64,000 bases of DNA from assembly GCF_026891035.1 (NCBI RefSeq), contig NZ_JAPTGG010000002.1, forward strand, positions 62,001-126,000. The letters are read 5' to 3'. This DNA is from Dasania phycosphaerae. Lineage in GTDB: Bacteria; Pseudomonadota; Gammaproteobacteria; Pseudomonadales; Dasaniaceae. This document shows, one piece after another, positions 8,059-16,208 of the stretch. The position numbers and the translations under genes are program-made. The notes under the pieces were generated by a model. The model was not told the origin of the DNA. It ran no database searches and was given only the letters and a program-made list of their open reading frames with translations. Positions within the stretch are counted from its first letter, which is position 1, and the number at the start of each line of letters is the position of its first letter.

Positions 8059-10296
8059 ATGTTCGGTGAAGACGACGAAATATTGCAGGACTTTTTGGTC
8101 GAAGCCGGCGAGATAATTGAGCAATTATCTGAGCAGCTGGTTGACCTAGAGCAAAGGCCTGATGATCGTGACTTGCTGAATGCTATTTTCCGTGGTTTTC
8201 ACACGGTAAAGGGCGGCGCAGGTTTCTTGCAACTCAACCCACTGGTTGACTGCTGTCATGTGACTGAAAATCTGTTTGATATATTGCGTAATGGCCAGCG
8301 TGCGGTTACTCCAGAGCTTATGGATGTGGTGCTGCAGGCCTTAGATGTGGTTACCGCCATGTTTGACGAGGTGCAAAATGGCACCGAATTAACACCGGCT
8401 GACCCGCAGTTATTGGCTAACTTAACCGCTTTGGTCGAGTGCCGCGATTTAGGCGAAGCTACCGAGGAGGCCAGTCCAGCGGCTGAGCCAGCATCAGAAC
8501 CTGCCGCGCAAGCAAATGCTGCCGCCGAAGGTGATATTACCGACGCCGAGTTTGAGCAATTTTTAGATGCCATCGCCGAACCTGGTGCTGAAGCAACCCC
8601 CGCCGCAGAGGCCGCCGGTGCTGAGGCCACGGGCAGCGATGAGATTAGCGATGATGAATTTGAGGCGCTGTTAGATCAACTGCATGGCAAGGGCCAACAC
8701 GGTGGAGCTCCTGCTAGCCCCGCAGCCGCTGAGACCGCCCCCAGCGCGGCCGCCGGTGGCGGTGATGAGATCACCGATGAAGAATTTGAGGCGCTGTTAG
8801 ACCAACTGCATGGCGGCGGAGCCCCAGGCAGTGAGAAAGCACAGGCCTTTTCAGAAGCTAAGGCCGCATCCAGTTCAACGCCACCCGCACAGGGCGGCAG
8901 CGATGAAATTAACGATGATGAATTTGAGGCCTTATTAGATCAGCTACATGGTCAGGGCCAGGGGCCTACCGCGCAGGCGCCAAAAACGCCAGCCGCTGCC
9001 AAAGCACCAGAGCCGGCTAAGCCCGCGCAACCCGCTGCAGCAGCGCCAGCTGCCGCCAAAACGCCCGATGATAAAGCCAAGGCGCCAGCAGCTGCACCCA
9101 AACGTGCAGCCCCCAATAAAGACGCAGCCCAAACTGAGACCACCGTACGGGTAGACACCCAGCGCTTAGATGACATTATGAATATGGTGGGCGAGCTGGT
9201 GTTGGTGCGCAACCGCCTAGTACGCTTGGGTGCTAGCAGTGGTGATGAGGTCATGGCTAAGGCGGTGTCCAATCTTGATGTGGTCACGGCCGATTTACAG
9301 ACAGCGGTAATGAAAACCCGCATGCAGCCCATTAAAAAAGTGTTTGGTCGTTTTCCGCGTGTGGTTAGGGACTTGGCCCGTAATCTGAAAAAGGAAATCA
9401 GCCTAGAGCTACAAGGTGAGGAAACCGATCTCGATAAAAACCTGGTTGAGGCCTTGGCCGATCCGCTGGTTCACTTGGTGAGAAACTCTGTAGACCACGG
9501 TATAGAAATGCCAGACGATAGAGAGGCCAAAGGTAAGTCGCGGGTGGGCAAAGTAATACTGGCTGCCGAGCAAGAGGGCGACCAGATACTGCTGTCTATC
9601 ACCGACGATGGCGCAGGTATGGACCCTGATATGCTGCGCAGAAAAGCCATAGAAAAGGGCTTGTTCGATGAAGACTCTGCGGCCCGTTTATCCGATTCTG
9701 AGTGCTTTGATATTATCTTCATGCCAGGCTTTTCTACCAAAGTAGAAATATCCGACGTCTCCGGCCGTGGTGTAGGCATGGACGTGGTAAAAACCAAAAT
9801 CACCCAGCTTAACGGCTCTATAGAAATTAAATCTAAAGTGGGTGAGGGTACCCGCTTAGAAATCAAAGTGCCGTTAACTTTGGCGATTATGCCTACCTTA
9901 ATGGTGATGTTAGGCGATCAAACTTTTGCCTTCCCATTGGTTAGCGTTAATGAAATTTTTCATATGAATTTAACGCGCACCAATGTGGTTGATGGTCACG
10001 AAGTAGTAATAGTACGCGACCGGGCCATACCCCTATTTTATTTAAAGCGTTGGCTGGTAGGTGGTGATAAAGATACCCAAAAACTAGAAAGCGCCCATGT
10101 AGTAATAGTGTCTGTGGGCACCCTGCGAGTAGGTTTTGTGGTTGACCAGTTGATAGGTCAGGAAGAGGTGGTTATTAAGCCGCTGGGTAAAATGCTACAC
10201 GGCACTCCAGGCATGGCGGGCGCAACCATTACCGGCGACGGCAGGATTGCGTTGATACTCGATGTTCCTAGCATGTTAAAACGCTATGCAGGTTAA
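8059..10296 (+). CDS. cheA: Chemotaxis histidine kinase CheA with repeat-bearing linker
   Basis: CheA autophosphorylates in response to chemoreceptors and passes phosphate to CheY and CheB. Domains in order: phosphotransfer P1 with His48 in FHTVKGG; an Ala/Pro-rich segment of about 230 residues with no obvious globular P2 but four copies of an acidic motif (about residues 158-171, 193-210, 236-252 and 282-298); dimerisation P3 starting near TVRVDTQRLDD (362); ATPase P4 with the N box HLVRNSVDHGIE and GAGMD; and CheW-like P5 to residue 745. GGAG lies before ATG 8059. The linker sequence is Ala/Pro-rich, and overlapping frames are shadows. Confidence 0.96.
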   Translation: MFGEDDEILQDFLVEAGEIIEQLSEQLVDLEQRPDDRDLLNAIFRGFHTVKGGAGFLQLNPLVDCCHVTENLFDILRNGQRAVTPELMDVVLQALDVVTAMFDEVQNGTELTPADPQLLANLTALVECRDLGEATEEASPAAEPASEPAAQANAAAEGDITDAEFEQFLDAIAEPGAEATPAAEAAGAEATGSDEISDDEFEALLDQLHGKGQHGGAPASPAAAETAPSAAAGGGDEITDEEFEALLDQLHGGGAPGSEKAQAFSEAKAASSSTPPAQGGSDEINDDEFEALLDQLHGQGQGPTAQAPKTPAAAKAPEPAKPAQPAAAAPAAAKTPDDKAKAPAAAPKRAAPNKDAAQTETTVRVDTQRLDDIMNMVGELVLVRNRLVRLGASSGDEVMAKAVSNLDVVTADLQTAVMKTRMQPIKKVFGRFPRVVRDLARNLKKEISLELQGEETDLDKNLVEALADPLVHLVRNSVDHGIEMPDDREAKGKSRVGKVILAAEQEGDQILLSITDDGAGMDPDMLRRKAIEKGLFDEDSAARLSDSECFDIIFMPGFSTKVEISDVSGRGVGMDVVKTKITQLNGSIEIKSKVGEGTRLEIKVPLTLAIMPTLMVMLGDQTFAFPLVSVNEIFHMNLTRTNVVDGHEVVIVRDRAIPLFYLKRWLVGGDKDTQKLESAHVVIVSVGTLRVGFVVDQLIGQEEVVIKPLGKMLHGTPGMAGATITGDGRIALILDVPSMLKRYAG
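8530..8952 (+). repeat. Four-copy acidic motif in the CheA linker
   Basis: Three near-identical units of 17 residues, each DEI-x-(D/E)-(D/E)EFEALLDQLHG, occupy 8638-8688, 8764-8814 and 8902-8952, and a diverged first copy (DITDAEFEQFLDAI) lies at 8533-8571. Copies are spaced by 24-30 residues of Ala/Pro/Gly-rich sequence. Synonymous differences between copies (for example CTGTTA against TTATTA) show that the peptide is conserved rather than the DNA, which implies selection on a short amphipathic helix that binds a partner. Confidence 0.9.
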
Positions 10297-10372
10297 TGCT
10301 GGCAAAGCTGAATAGCTGACGGAATTGATAACGTTAATAAACTCCCGTCATTGATTTTTCTAGAGGTTATAA

Positions 10373-11452
10373 ATGGCGGTTACCGTCTTAATAGTTGATG
10401 ACTCCAGCTTTTTTAGGCGGCGTTTAAGTGACATGATTACTGGGGTCGATGGGCTCAGTGTAGTCGGTTGCGCAGAAAATGGCTTAGAGGCAGTAGAGCT
10501 TTGCAAAAAGCTAAAGCCTGATGTCATCACTATGGATTATGAAATGCCGGTGATGGATGGCATCACTGCGGTGCGCAGGATTATGCAAGAATGCCCTACG
10601 CCCATACTCATGTTTTCCTCGCTAACTTACGAGGGCGCACGCATTACTTTAGATTCACTGGCCGCAGGCGCGGTGGATTACTTACCCAAAAACTTTTCTG
10701 AAATAGCTAGCAATTCTGCGCAACTAAAAAAACGCTTAGCCCAGTGTATTTTAGATGTTGCTGCGGCAGGTAAAAAAAGCACTGCGCCCACTACGCCCTT
10801 TAGTATTGGTGTTCGCCCCGCGAGTACTGCAGCCGCATCATCAGTTTCCTCGGCTACTAGTGCAGCCTTAAATCTCGCACGCCATAGCGTGGATTGTAAT
10901 GTGATAGTGATAGGTACCTCCACAGGGGGGCCGTTAGCCTTGCAGAATGTACTGTCGTCTTTACCGGCAAATTTTTCTAAGCCTTTGGTGCTGGTACAGC
11001 ATATGCCTGCGGCTTTTACCAAGGCCTTTGCCGAGCGTTTAAATTCTTTTTGTCAGATCACCGTAAAAGAAGCAGTAGATGGAGACAGGCTGGCCGCCGG
11101 TGTCGCGTTGCTAGCCCCTGGTGGCAAGCAGCTGATTATTTCTGCAGGCGGAACCGTAAAAGTGCTACCCGGAGACGAACGCTTGCACTATAAACCCTGC
11201 GTCGATATTACTTTCGCTTCAGCTGCCAATGTTTTTGCCGATAAAGTATTAGCAGTAGTGTTAACAGGTATGGGAGCAGATGGTTGCGAAGGCGCAAAAC
11301 TGCTAAAACAAAAAGGGGCCACCGTGTGGGGGCAAGATGAGCGTACCTCGGTAATTTACGGTATGCCCATGGCGGTAGCCAAAGCCCAGCTTACCGACGA
11401 AGTCTTGCCACTAGAGCAAATAGGCCCACGTTTAATACAAGCGACTTTATAG
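10373..11452 (+). CDS. cheB: Chemoreceptor glutamate methylesterase CheB
   Basis: CheB removes methyl groups from chemoreceptors during adaptation and is activated by phosphorylation from CheA. Residues 1-125 are a receiver domain with Asp9/Asp10 and phospho-acceptor Asp55 (TMDYEMPVMDG); a Ser/Ala/Thr linker follows; the catalytic domain from about 172 shows the triad as Ser183 (GTSTGGP), His210 (VQHMP) and Asp303 (GMGADG). Normal length, 359 residues. AGAGG precedes ATG 10373. The partner methyltransferase CheR is not in the window. motC begins on the base after the stop. Confidence 0.96.
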   Translation: MAVTVLIVDDSSFFRRRLSDMITGVDGLSVVGCAENGLEAVELCKKLKPDVITMDYEMPVMDGITAVRRIMQECPTPILMFSSLTYEGARITLDSLAAGAVDYLPKNFSEIASNSAQLKKRLAQCILDVAAAGKKSTAPTTPFSIGVRPASTAAASSVSSATSAALNLARHSVDCNVIVIGTSTGGPLALQNVLSSLPANFSKPLVLVQHMPAAFTKAFAERLNSFCQITVKEAVDGDRLAAGVALLAPGGKQLIISAGGTVKVLPGDERLHYKPCVDITFASAANVFADKVLAVVLTGMGADGCEGAKLLKQKGATVWGQDERTSVIYGMPMAVAKAQLTDEVLPLEQIGPRLIQATL

Positions 11453-12199
11453 ATGGATTTACTCAGCATATTTGGCGTTATTCTAGGTTTTGTTGCCATT
11501 CTCGGTGGTAACTACTTAGAGGGCGGCAGCATTTCGGCATTGGCCAACTTTCCTGCGGCATTTATTGTTGTGGGAGGCACTTTTGCTGCGGCCATGCTGC
11601 AAACGCCGTGGCAGGGTTTAAAATTTGCGCTGTCGCGCTTGCGCCATGTTTTTGCGCCGCCTAATTTGGGTTTTAAACAGGGCGTAAAAAAAGTCGTAAA
11701 ATGGTCAGCGCGGGCGCGCAAAGATGGCCTGTTAGGCTTAGAGGATATTGCCGAAACTGAGCCGGATTTATTTGCTCGCAAGGGTTTGCAATTATTAGTC
11801 GATGGTGGCGAGCCTGAAAATATACGCAACATCTTAGAAGTAGAAACCTTAGTGCTAGAACAGCGCGATGTGGATGCCGCTAAATTTTATGAAAGCATGG
11901 GCGGTTACTCTCCTACCATAGGTATTATTGGTGCCGTAATGGGCCTGATACATGTGATGGGTAATTTGGCCGACCCCAGTAAATTGGGCGCAGGCATAGC
12001 CGTGGCCTTTGTTGCCACTATTTACGGGGTGGCTTTTGCTAACCTGCTGTTACTACCTATTGCCAGTAAGCTCAGAGGCCTAGCGCGCAGCCAAGCACAA
12101 TACCGTGAATTAATCATTGAGGGCATTATTGCTATTGCCGAGGGTGAAAACCCCAGAGCAATAGAATTAAAACTTGATGGTTTTTTACACGGTAATTAG
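11453..12199 (+). CDS. motC: Flagellar stator subunit MotC (MotA/PomA family)
   Basis: MotA-family proteins form the ion channel of the flagellar stator and push on FliG. Two hydrophobic segments lie near the N-terminus (about 3-20 and 30-48), a charged cytoplasmic loop covers about 55-145, and two more membrane segments lie near 150-170 and 180-200, the standard four-helix plan. The segment GGYSPTIGIIGAVMGLIHVM matches the family signature. Its place directly after cheB and before motD matches the MotCD stator of Pseudomonas, which supports swarming and motility in viscous media. At 248 residues it is of normal length. Ion specificity cannot be read safely from this sequence. Confidence 0.93.
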   Translation: MDLLSIFGVILGFVAILGGNYLEGGSISALANFPAAFIVVGGTFAAAMLQTPWQGLKFALSRLRHVFAPPNLGFKQGVKKVVKWSARARKDGLLGLEDIAETEPDLFARKGLQLLVDGGEPENIRNILEVETLVLEQRDVDAAKFYESMGGYSPTIGIIGAVMGLIHVMGNLADPSKLGAGIAVAFVATIYGVAFANLLLLPIASKLRGLARSQAQYRELIIEGIIAIAEGENPRAIELKLDGFLHGN

Positions 12200-12208
12200 G
12201 TGACGCTT

Positions 12209-13156
12209 ATGCGGCGACAAGTTGTAGACGATAATGTTCATCATGAGCGCTGGCTAGTTTCTTACGCCGATTTTATTACCTTGTTATTTGCGTTTTTTGT
12301 GGTGATGTATTCCATCTCACAGGTTAGTGAAACCAAGTACAGGGTCTTGTCTAATACCCTAACCAAAACCTTTAACAAAAAAGATGCTCAGCTCACCTTG
12401 GATCCCATACAGATGGGCGAGCCAGCGTTAAAAAACAATATTAATCTTATAGACCTAGAGGCCATGGCCTTAAAAAATAGCGACGGTGAGGCCGAAGGTG
12501 AGGGCGGCGCTGATGACGAGGGTGAGTTGCCTGAGCAGTTTCATAAAATCACCGAAAATATCGAAGAGGTGTTTGGTGAACTGTTAGATACCAAAATGAT
12601 ACACCTGCAAGGTAATGAGGAATGGTTGTCAGTAGAGATGAAATCATCCTTATTATTTGAAACCGGTGATGCGCGCTTGACCGTACCTTCTATGGAAATA
12701 CTGGCAAGCTTGGCGGGTTTGTTTAAAGATTCGAGCAACCCCATACGGGTTGAGGGCTTTACTGATAATGTGCCCATAAGCAATGAGTTTTTTGAATCAA
12801 ACTGGGAGTTATCGGCCGCGAGAGCGGCAGCCGTGGTTAGGTTATTTGCTGAAGAGGGCATAGACCCGGCACGTATGGCCGCAGTAGGCTATGGTGAACA
12901 TCAGCCAGTAGCAGACAACGACAGCCCGGCAGGCCGTGAAAAAAATCGTCGGGTGGTGTTAATGATTTCAAAAACCGCCCAGCTTAGGCCCGTGCTGCCC
13001 GAGCTGGCTGGCGATAGTGATTTTAAAGCGCCGGAACCAGAGCCTGAACCGGTGCCCGCCGTTCCGGACGACCCCTTACAGGGCGTACAAACCATTAAGC
13101 TTGAGGGTGGCGGTTTGCTGTTTACCCGCGATACCGAGCCTGCTGAGCAACCCTAA
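12209..13156 (+). CDS. motD: Flagellar stator subunit MotD (MotB family, OmpA-like)
   Basis: MotD anchors the stator to peptidoglycan. A single membrane helix follows the WLVSYADFITLLFAFFVVMY segment, which contains the essential ion-binding aspartate. A plug and linker region rich in Asp/Glu/Gly spans about residues 50-125. The OmpA-like peptidoglycan-binding domain follows, with VEGFTDNVPI and GREKNRRVVL, and a proline/glutamate-rich tail ends the protein. GTG 12200 opens the frame, but ATG 12209 has AGGTGA six bases upstream and gives MRRQVVDD, closer to the family; 315 residues. The gene follows motC with a nine-base gap. Confidence 0.93.
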   Translation: MRRQVVDDNVHHERWLVSYADFITLLFAFFVVMYSISQVSETKYRVLSNTLTKTFNKKDAQLTLDPIQMGEPALKNNINLIDLEAMALKNSDGEAEGEGGADDEGELPEQFHKITENIEEVFGELLDTKMIHLQGNEEWLSVEMKSSLLFETGDARLTVPSMEILASLAGLFKDSSNPIRVEGFTDNVPISNEFFESNWELSAARAAAVVRLFAEEGIDPARMAAVGYGEHQPVADNDSPAGREKNRRVVLMISKTAQLRPVLPELAGDSDFKAPEPEPEPVPAVPDDPLQGVQTIKLEGGGLLFTRDTEPAEQP

Positions 13157-13159
13157 GCA

Positions 13160-13252
13160 GTGAGTATTAGGGCGAGTGGCAAGATTATTGCAGTGGCAGT
13201 ATCACTGTGGATAATCATTCTTTTTCATCAAATAATTGACGGCCAGGCATAG
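13160..13252 (+). CDS. Small putative single-pass membrane peptide, 30 residues
   Basis: An open frame starting at GTG 13160, three bases after the motD stop, encodes 30 residues: a basic start (SIRASGK), then about 16 hydrophobic residues (IIAVAVSLWIIILF) and a short polar tail HQIIDGQA. It fills most of the 111-base motD-parC gap. The composition fits a single membrane helix, and the tight spacing fits translational coupling, but no clear Shine-Dalgarno is present beyond the end of motD and chance cannot be excluded at this length. I do not recognise it. Confidence 0.4.
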   Translation: MSIRASGKIIAVAVSLWIIILFHQIIDGQA

Positions 13253-13267
13253 GGTTGAGGTTGGGTA

Positions 13268-14050
13268 ATGCGAGTTTGGGCAGTAGCAAACCAAAAAGGC
13301 GGGGTGGGTAAAACCACCACGGCAGTAACGCTAGGCGGTTTATTGGCCGAACGTAAACAGCGGGTACTACTGCTGGATTTAGACCCGCACGGCTCTATGA
13401 CCAGCTATTTTGGTTACGACCCCGACACTTTAAGCCAAAGCAGCTTTAACCTTTTTGCCGAACAAGAGCCCGATGCCCAGGCCATTAATGCCCTGTTGCT
13501 AAGCACGCCCTGCGAGGGCCTAACACTGCTGCCCAGCAGCATGGCTTTGGCCACGGTAGAGCGCCGCGCCGCAGCCGAGGGTATGGGCTTAAAAGTCTCG
13601 CGAGCCCTGGCCAAAGTGTGGGATCAATTTGATTACGTACTGATAGATAGCCCGCCGGTATTGGGCGCCTTAATGATCAATGCGCTGGCCGCCTCCGAGC
13701 GTTTACTGGTGCCGGTACAAACAGAGTTTTTAGCCTTAAAAGGCTTAGAGCGTATGATACGCACCATTTCCATGGTGACTCAGTCACTGCGTAAAGACCT
13801 AAACTATACGATTATCCCTACCATGTTTGACCGCCGCACCCAGGCCTCGGTTGGCGCGCTGCGGGAGCTGCGTAACACTTACCCAAATACCATATGGGCC
13901 GCCATGATACCGGTAGATACTCGCATCAGAGACGCCAGCCGCAACGGGGTGCCGCTATCTCAATACTCCGCAGACTCCAGAGGGGCGGCTGCTTACCGCT
14001 CGCTGCTTAAGAGCCTGCTGTCACAACAAGATCAACGCACACCCGCATAG
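13268..14050 (+). CDS. parC: ParA-type ATPase of the chemotaxis operon (ParC)
   Basis: This is a ParA-family ATPase. In Vibrio the protein at this genomic place, ParC, recruits chemoreceptor arrays to the cell pole and helps each daughter inherit one; Pseudomonas has an orthologue between motD and cheW. The deviant Walker A KGGVGKTTT is at residues 10-18, switch I is DLDPHGSMTSYFGYD and switch II is LIDSPPVLG. Length is 260 residues. It is not a chromosome-partition ParA, since no parB follows; the next gene encodes the ParP-like partner. Note the name clash with topoisomerase IV subunit ParC. Confidence 0.88.
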   Translation: MRVWAVANQKGGVGKTTTAVTLGGLLAERKQRVLLLDLDPHGSMTSYFGYDPDTLSQSSFNLFAEQEPDAQAINALLLSTPCEGLTLLPSSMALATVERRAAAEGMGLKVSRALAKVWDQFDYVLIDSPPVLGALMINALAASERLLVPVQTEFLALKGLERMIRTISMVTQSLRKDLNYTIIPTMFDRRTQASVGALRELRNTYPNTIWAAMIPVDTRIRDASRNGVPLSQYSADSRGAAAYRSLLKSLLSQQDQRTPA

Positions 14051-14073
14051 GCTGCGAGTGTCAGGTAGTGTTA

Positions 14074-15111
14074 ATGAGTAAGTTTGAGCCGCCAAAGCCT
14101 TCAGGGCCAGCCGATCAAGAGCCCAGCAATGAAATCCAGGATTACCTGGATTTATTGCTGGCGCCCACCGCTGACCCCAATAATGCGGCGCCTGAGGTAT
14201 TAAACTCGGAGCGGCAAGCACAAGCGGATATAGCCACCGAGCCTAAGGCCACAAACAAGCCACTCAGCCCCCCATCAGCCCTAGCTAGCAAGCCTGCTGC
14301 CCCCGTCGGGCGCTCGCGTTTATCGCAGGTTGCCGCGCGCATGGAGCAAGAGCGCAATACTAGGCCTTTTGCAGAGCCGGTGCAGCCAGTCGCCTTTAAA
14401 TTGCCTTTACCTAAAGTACAAGCGCCAGAGGTAGAGGCGCCACCCGCAGCTAAACCCGCTGCCGTAGTCGCCCCCTTAGTGACACCGGTAGAGCCTGTAG
14501 TTGAACAAGCAGTAGCGGTAGAGCCCGTAGTTGCAGAAACAGTAGTTGCAGAGCCAGTAGCTGAACAGCTGGCACCGCCGGAAGAGGAAGTGGTGGCGGT
14601 GAGTAAAGCGCAGTCGCATCCAACCTCGGCATGGATGGACAATGGCCGCCCCAGCTGGGCCCAGCAGCGTTTCGAGTGCCTGTTATTTTCGGTGGGGGGC
14701 TTAACCCTGGCAGTGCCGTTGGCGGAGTTGGGCAGCATTTACCCCATCACCGATGAGCTCACCCCCTTGTTTGGGCAAATCGATTGGTTTTTGGGCTTAC
14801 TGACGGTTAAGCAAGGCAATATACGCAGCGTCAATACCGCTAAGGTCGTGATGCCAGAGCGCTATCAGGAAGCTATGGCGGACAATTTTAATTATGTTAT
14901 CTCTATAAATGGTGTAGATTGGGGCCTGGCCGTAGACAGTGTCGCCAGCGCTATTAGCCTCAACCCAGAAGATGTGCGTTGGCGCAGTGAGCGCAGCAAG
15001 CGGCCTTGGCTGGCCGGCACTGTGGTAGATCATATGTGCGCATTGTTAGATGTAAGCCAATTGGCTTTAATGTTTATAGAGCGCGACCGCAGCCGCGACA
15101 AGGCAAAATAG
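14074..15111 (+). CDS. parP: CheW-domain array-localisation protein ParP
   Basis: ParP links chemotaxis arrays to ParC. The first 200 residues are a disordered Pro/Ala/Val-rich arm with a short tandem repeat (14488-14571); near the N-terminus is a hydrophobic patch, EIQDYLDLLLAP. The C-terminal 140 residues (from about QQRFECLLFSVGGLTLAVPL) form a CheW-like domain, which in Vibrio ParP inserts in the array and contacts CheA and receptor tips. ATG 14074 is chosen over GTG 14068 because AGG lies eight bases before it. Length 345 residues. Stop is followed by a 106-base gap to cheW. Confidence 0.87.
   Translation: MSKFEPPKPSGPADQEPSNEIQDYLDLLLAPTADPNNAAPEVLNSERQAQADIATEPKATNKPLSPPSALASKPAAPVGRSRLSQVAARMEQERNTRPFAEPVQPVAFKLPLPKVQAPEVEAPPAAKPAAVVAPLVTPVEPVVEQAVAVEPVVAETVVAEPVAEQLAPPEEEVVAVSKAQSHPTSAWMDNGRPSWAQQRFECLLFSVGGLTLAVPLAELGSIYPITDELTPLFGQIDWFLGLLTVKQGNIRSVNTAKVVMPERYQEAMADNFNYVISINGVDWGLAVDSVASAISLNPEDVRWRSERSKRPWLAGTVVDHMCALLDVSQLALMFIERDRSRDKAK
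14488..14571 (+). repeat. Imperfect tandem repeat in parP
   Basis: Two and a half units of 30-33 bases, each starting GTAGAGCC(T/C)GTAGTTG, encode VEPVVEQAVA, VEPVVAETVVA and EPVAEQLA. This is the flexible arm of ParP. Repeats of this sort often change copy number between strains by replication slippage. Confidence 0.7.
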
Positions 15112-15126
15112 GGCCTGCCCTTGGGC

Positions 15127-15142
15127 TGGCACAGTTAGTGCT
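15127..15142 (+). promoter_or_regulatory. Sigma-54-like promoter element before cheW
   Basis: TGGCAC-AGTTA-GTGCT matches the sigma-54 pattern TGGCAC-N5-TTGCW at the invariant GG and GC with exact ten-base spacing; one conserved T of the -12 box is G. It is 76 bases upstream of the cheW start. Sigma-54 control of flagellar operons is common in polarly flagellated gammaproteobacteria. Assigned by eye only. Confidence 0.4.
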
Positions 15143-15217
15143 TTGCACTATAGTATTAAACAATTGATTGATAATTTTTTGACGCCGACGTTTTCGGCTT
15201 ACTAAGGGCTTTAATCC

Positions 15218-15697
15218 ATGGCAAGTAACACAGCAAAAAATGCAGATGATCCTATCTTACAGTGGGTCACTTTTCGTTTAGATGGCGAAACCTACGGCAT
15301 TAATGTTATGCAGGTGCAAGAGGTTTTACGTTATACCGAGATAGCACCTGTGCCGGGCGCACCAGCCTATGTGTTAGGTATTATCAATTTACGGGGTAAT
15401 GTTGTTACTGTTATCGATACTCGCCATCGCTTTGGTTTAACCTCCAGCGAGATTACCGATCAAACCCGCATAGTGATTATCGAATCGGAAAGCCATGTAG
15501 TAGGTATTTTGGTGGATGCCGTAGCCGAGGTGGTTTACCTGCGCGAATCTGAAATAGAAACTGCCCCCAATGTGGGTAACGAAGAGAGCGCCAAGTTTAT
15601 ACAGGGCGTGTGTAATAAAAATGATCAGCTGCTGATTTTAGTCGAGCTGGACAAGCTACTCACTGACCAGGAATGGACAGAAGTAGAAGAGATATAA
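15218..15697 (+). CDS. cheW: Chemotaxis coupling protein CheW
   Basis: CheW bridges chemoreceptors and CheA. The 159 residues form one CheW domain: FRLDGETYGINVMQVQEVLRY opens it, followed by the PGAPAYVLGIINLRGNVVTVID segment typical of the family and LVDAVAEV. Full length for the Pseudomonas/Vibrio type. It has its own leader of 106 bases with a sigma-54-like element, so it may be expressed separately from parC-parP. The DUF2802 gene follows after 12 bases. Confidence 0.96.
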   Translation: MASNTAKNADDPILQWVTFRLDGETYGINVMQVQEVLRYTEIAPVPGAPAYVLGIINLRGNVVTVIDTRHRFGLTSSEITDQTRIVIIESESHVVGILVDAVAEVVYLRESEIETAPNVGNEESAKFIQGVCNKNDQLLILVELDKLLTDQEWTEVEEI

Positions 15698-15709
15698 GCG
15701 AGTATCAAC

Positions 15710-16096
15710 ATGTTAATCTGGGGCGCTTTATTTGTACTGGCCGCATACTCGGTAGCAGTGTCTGGCTATGCAATAAAAAATCGCAATAAGCTAGAGCAGT
15801 TAGAGGCCAGCCTCAGCGAAAAAATGGCCCAGTTTAATCGCGAGCTAGAAGCGGTTAACAATGGCGCTATAGGGGTAGGGCAGCACCTGATACACGTAGA
15901 GAAAAAGCTCAACACGGTAGTGAGTGAGCAAGAGCGTTTATTAACAACTGCCGAGTTTCAACCCTACGGCCAAGCCGAGGCCATGGCCGAGCAAGGGGTA
16001 GATGCAGAGCAACTCTCTGAACGTTTTGGACTATCTGAGTCTGAGGCGCAGTTAATGAGCATGATTAAGCAGCGCTCAGCGGCACAAGCATTGTAA
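15710..16096 (+). CDS. DUF2802 family membrane protein of the chemotaxis operon
   Basis: The 128-residue product has one N-terminal membrane helix (about residues 2-20), a coiled-coil stretch with heptad-like Leu/Glu pattern (about 28-85), and a C-terminal helix-turn-helix-like piece, GVDAEQLSERFGLSESEAQLMSMI. This layout and its position after cheW fit the DUF2802 family found at the end of flagellar-chemotaxis operons in Pseudomonas relatives. Function is unknown; the membrane anchor plus coiled coil suggest a structural or scaffold role. It is the last gene before a strong terminator. Confidence 0.75.
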   Translation: MLIWGALFVLAAYSVAVSGYAIKNRNKLEQLEASLSEKMAQFNRELEAVNNGAIGVGQHLIHVEKKLNTVVSEQERLLTTAEFQPYGQAEAMAEQGVDAEQLSERFGLSESEAQLMSMIKQRSAAQAL

Positions 16097-16116
16097 AAAA
16101 CACGAATATTTCACCA

Positions 16117-16146
16117 AGCCCAGCCAGTAATGGCTGGGCTTTTTTG
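16117..16146 (+). terminator. Rho-independent terminator of the chemotaxis operon
   Basis: A perfect ten-base stem AGCCCAGCCA / TGGCTGGGCT with GTAA loop is followed by a run of T. It lies 20 bases after the DUF2802 stop and closes the long flagellar-chemotaxis transcript. Confidence 0.93.
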
Positions 16147-16208
16147 TCTTTGCTCTTTAATATCGGGCGGTAATCAGTAACAACATAGCAATCACTTAGA
16201 GGTAGCAT

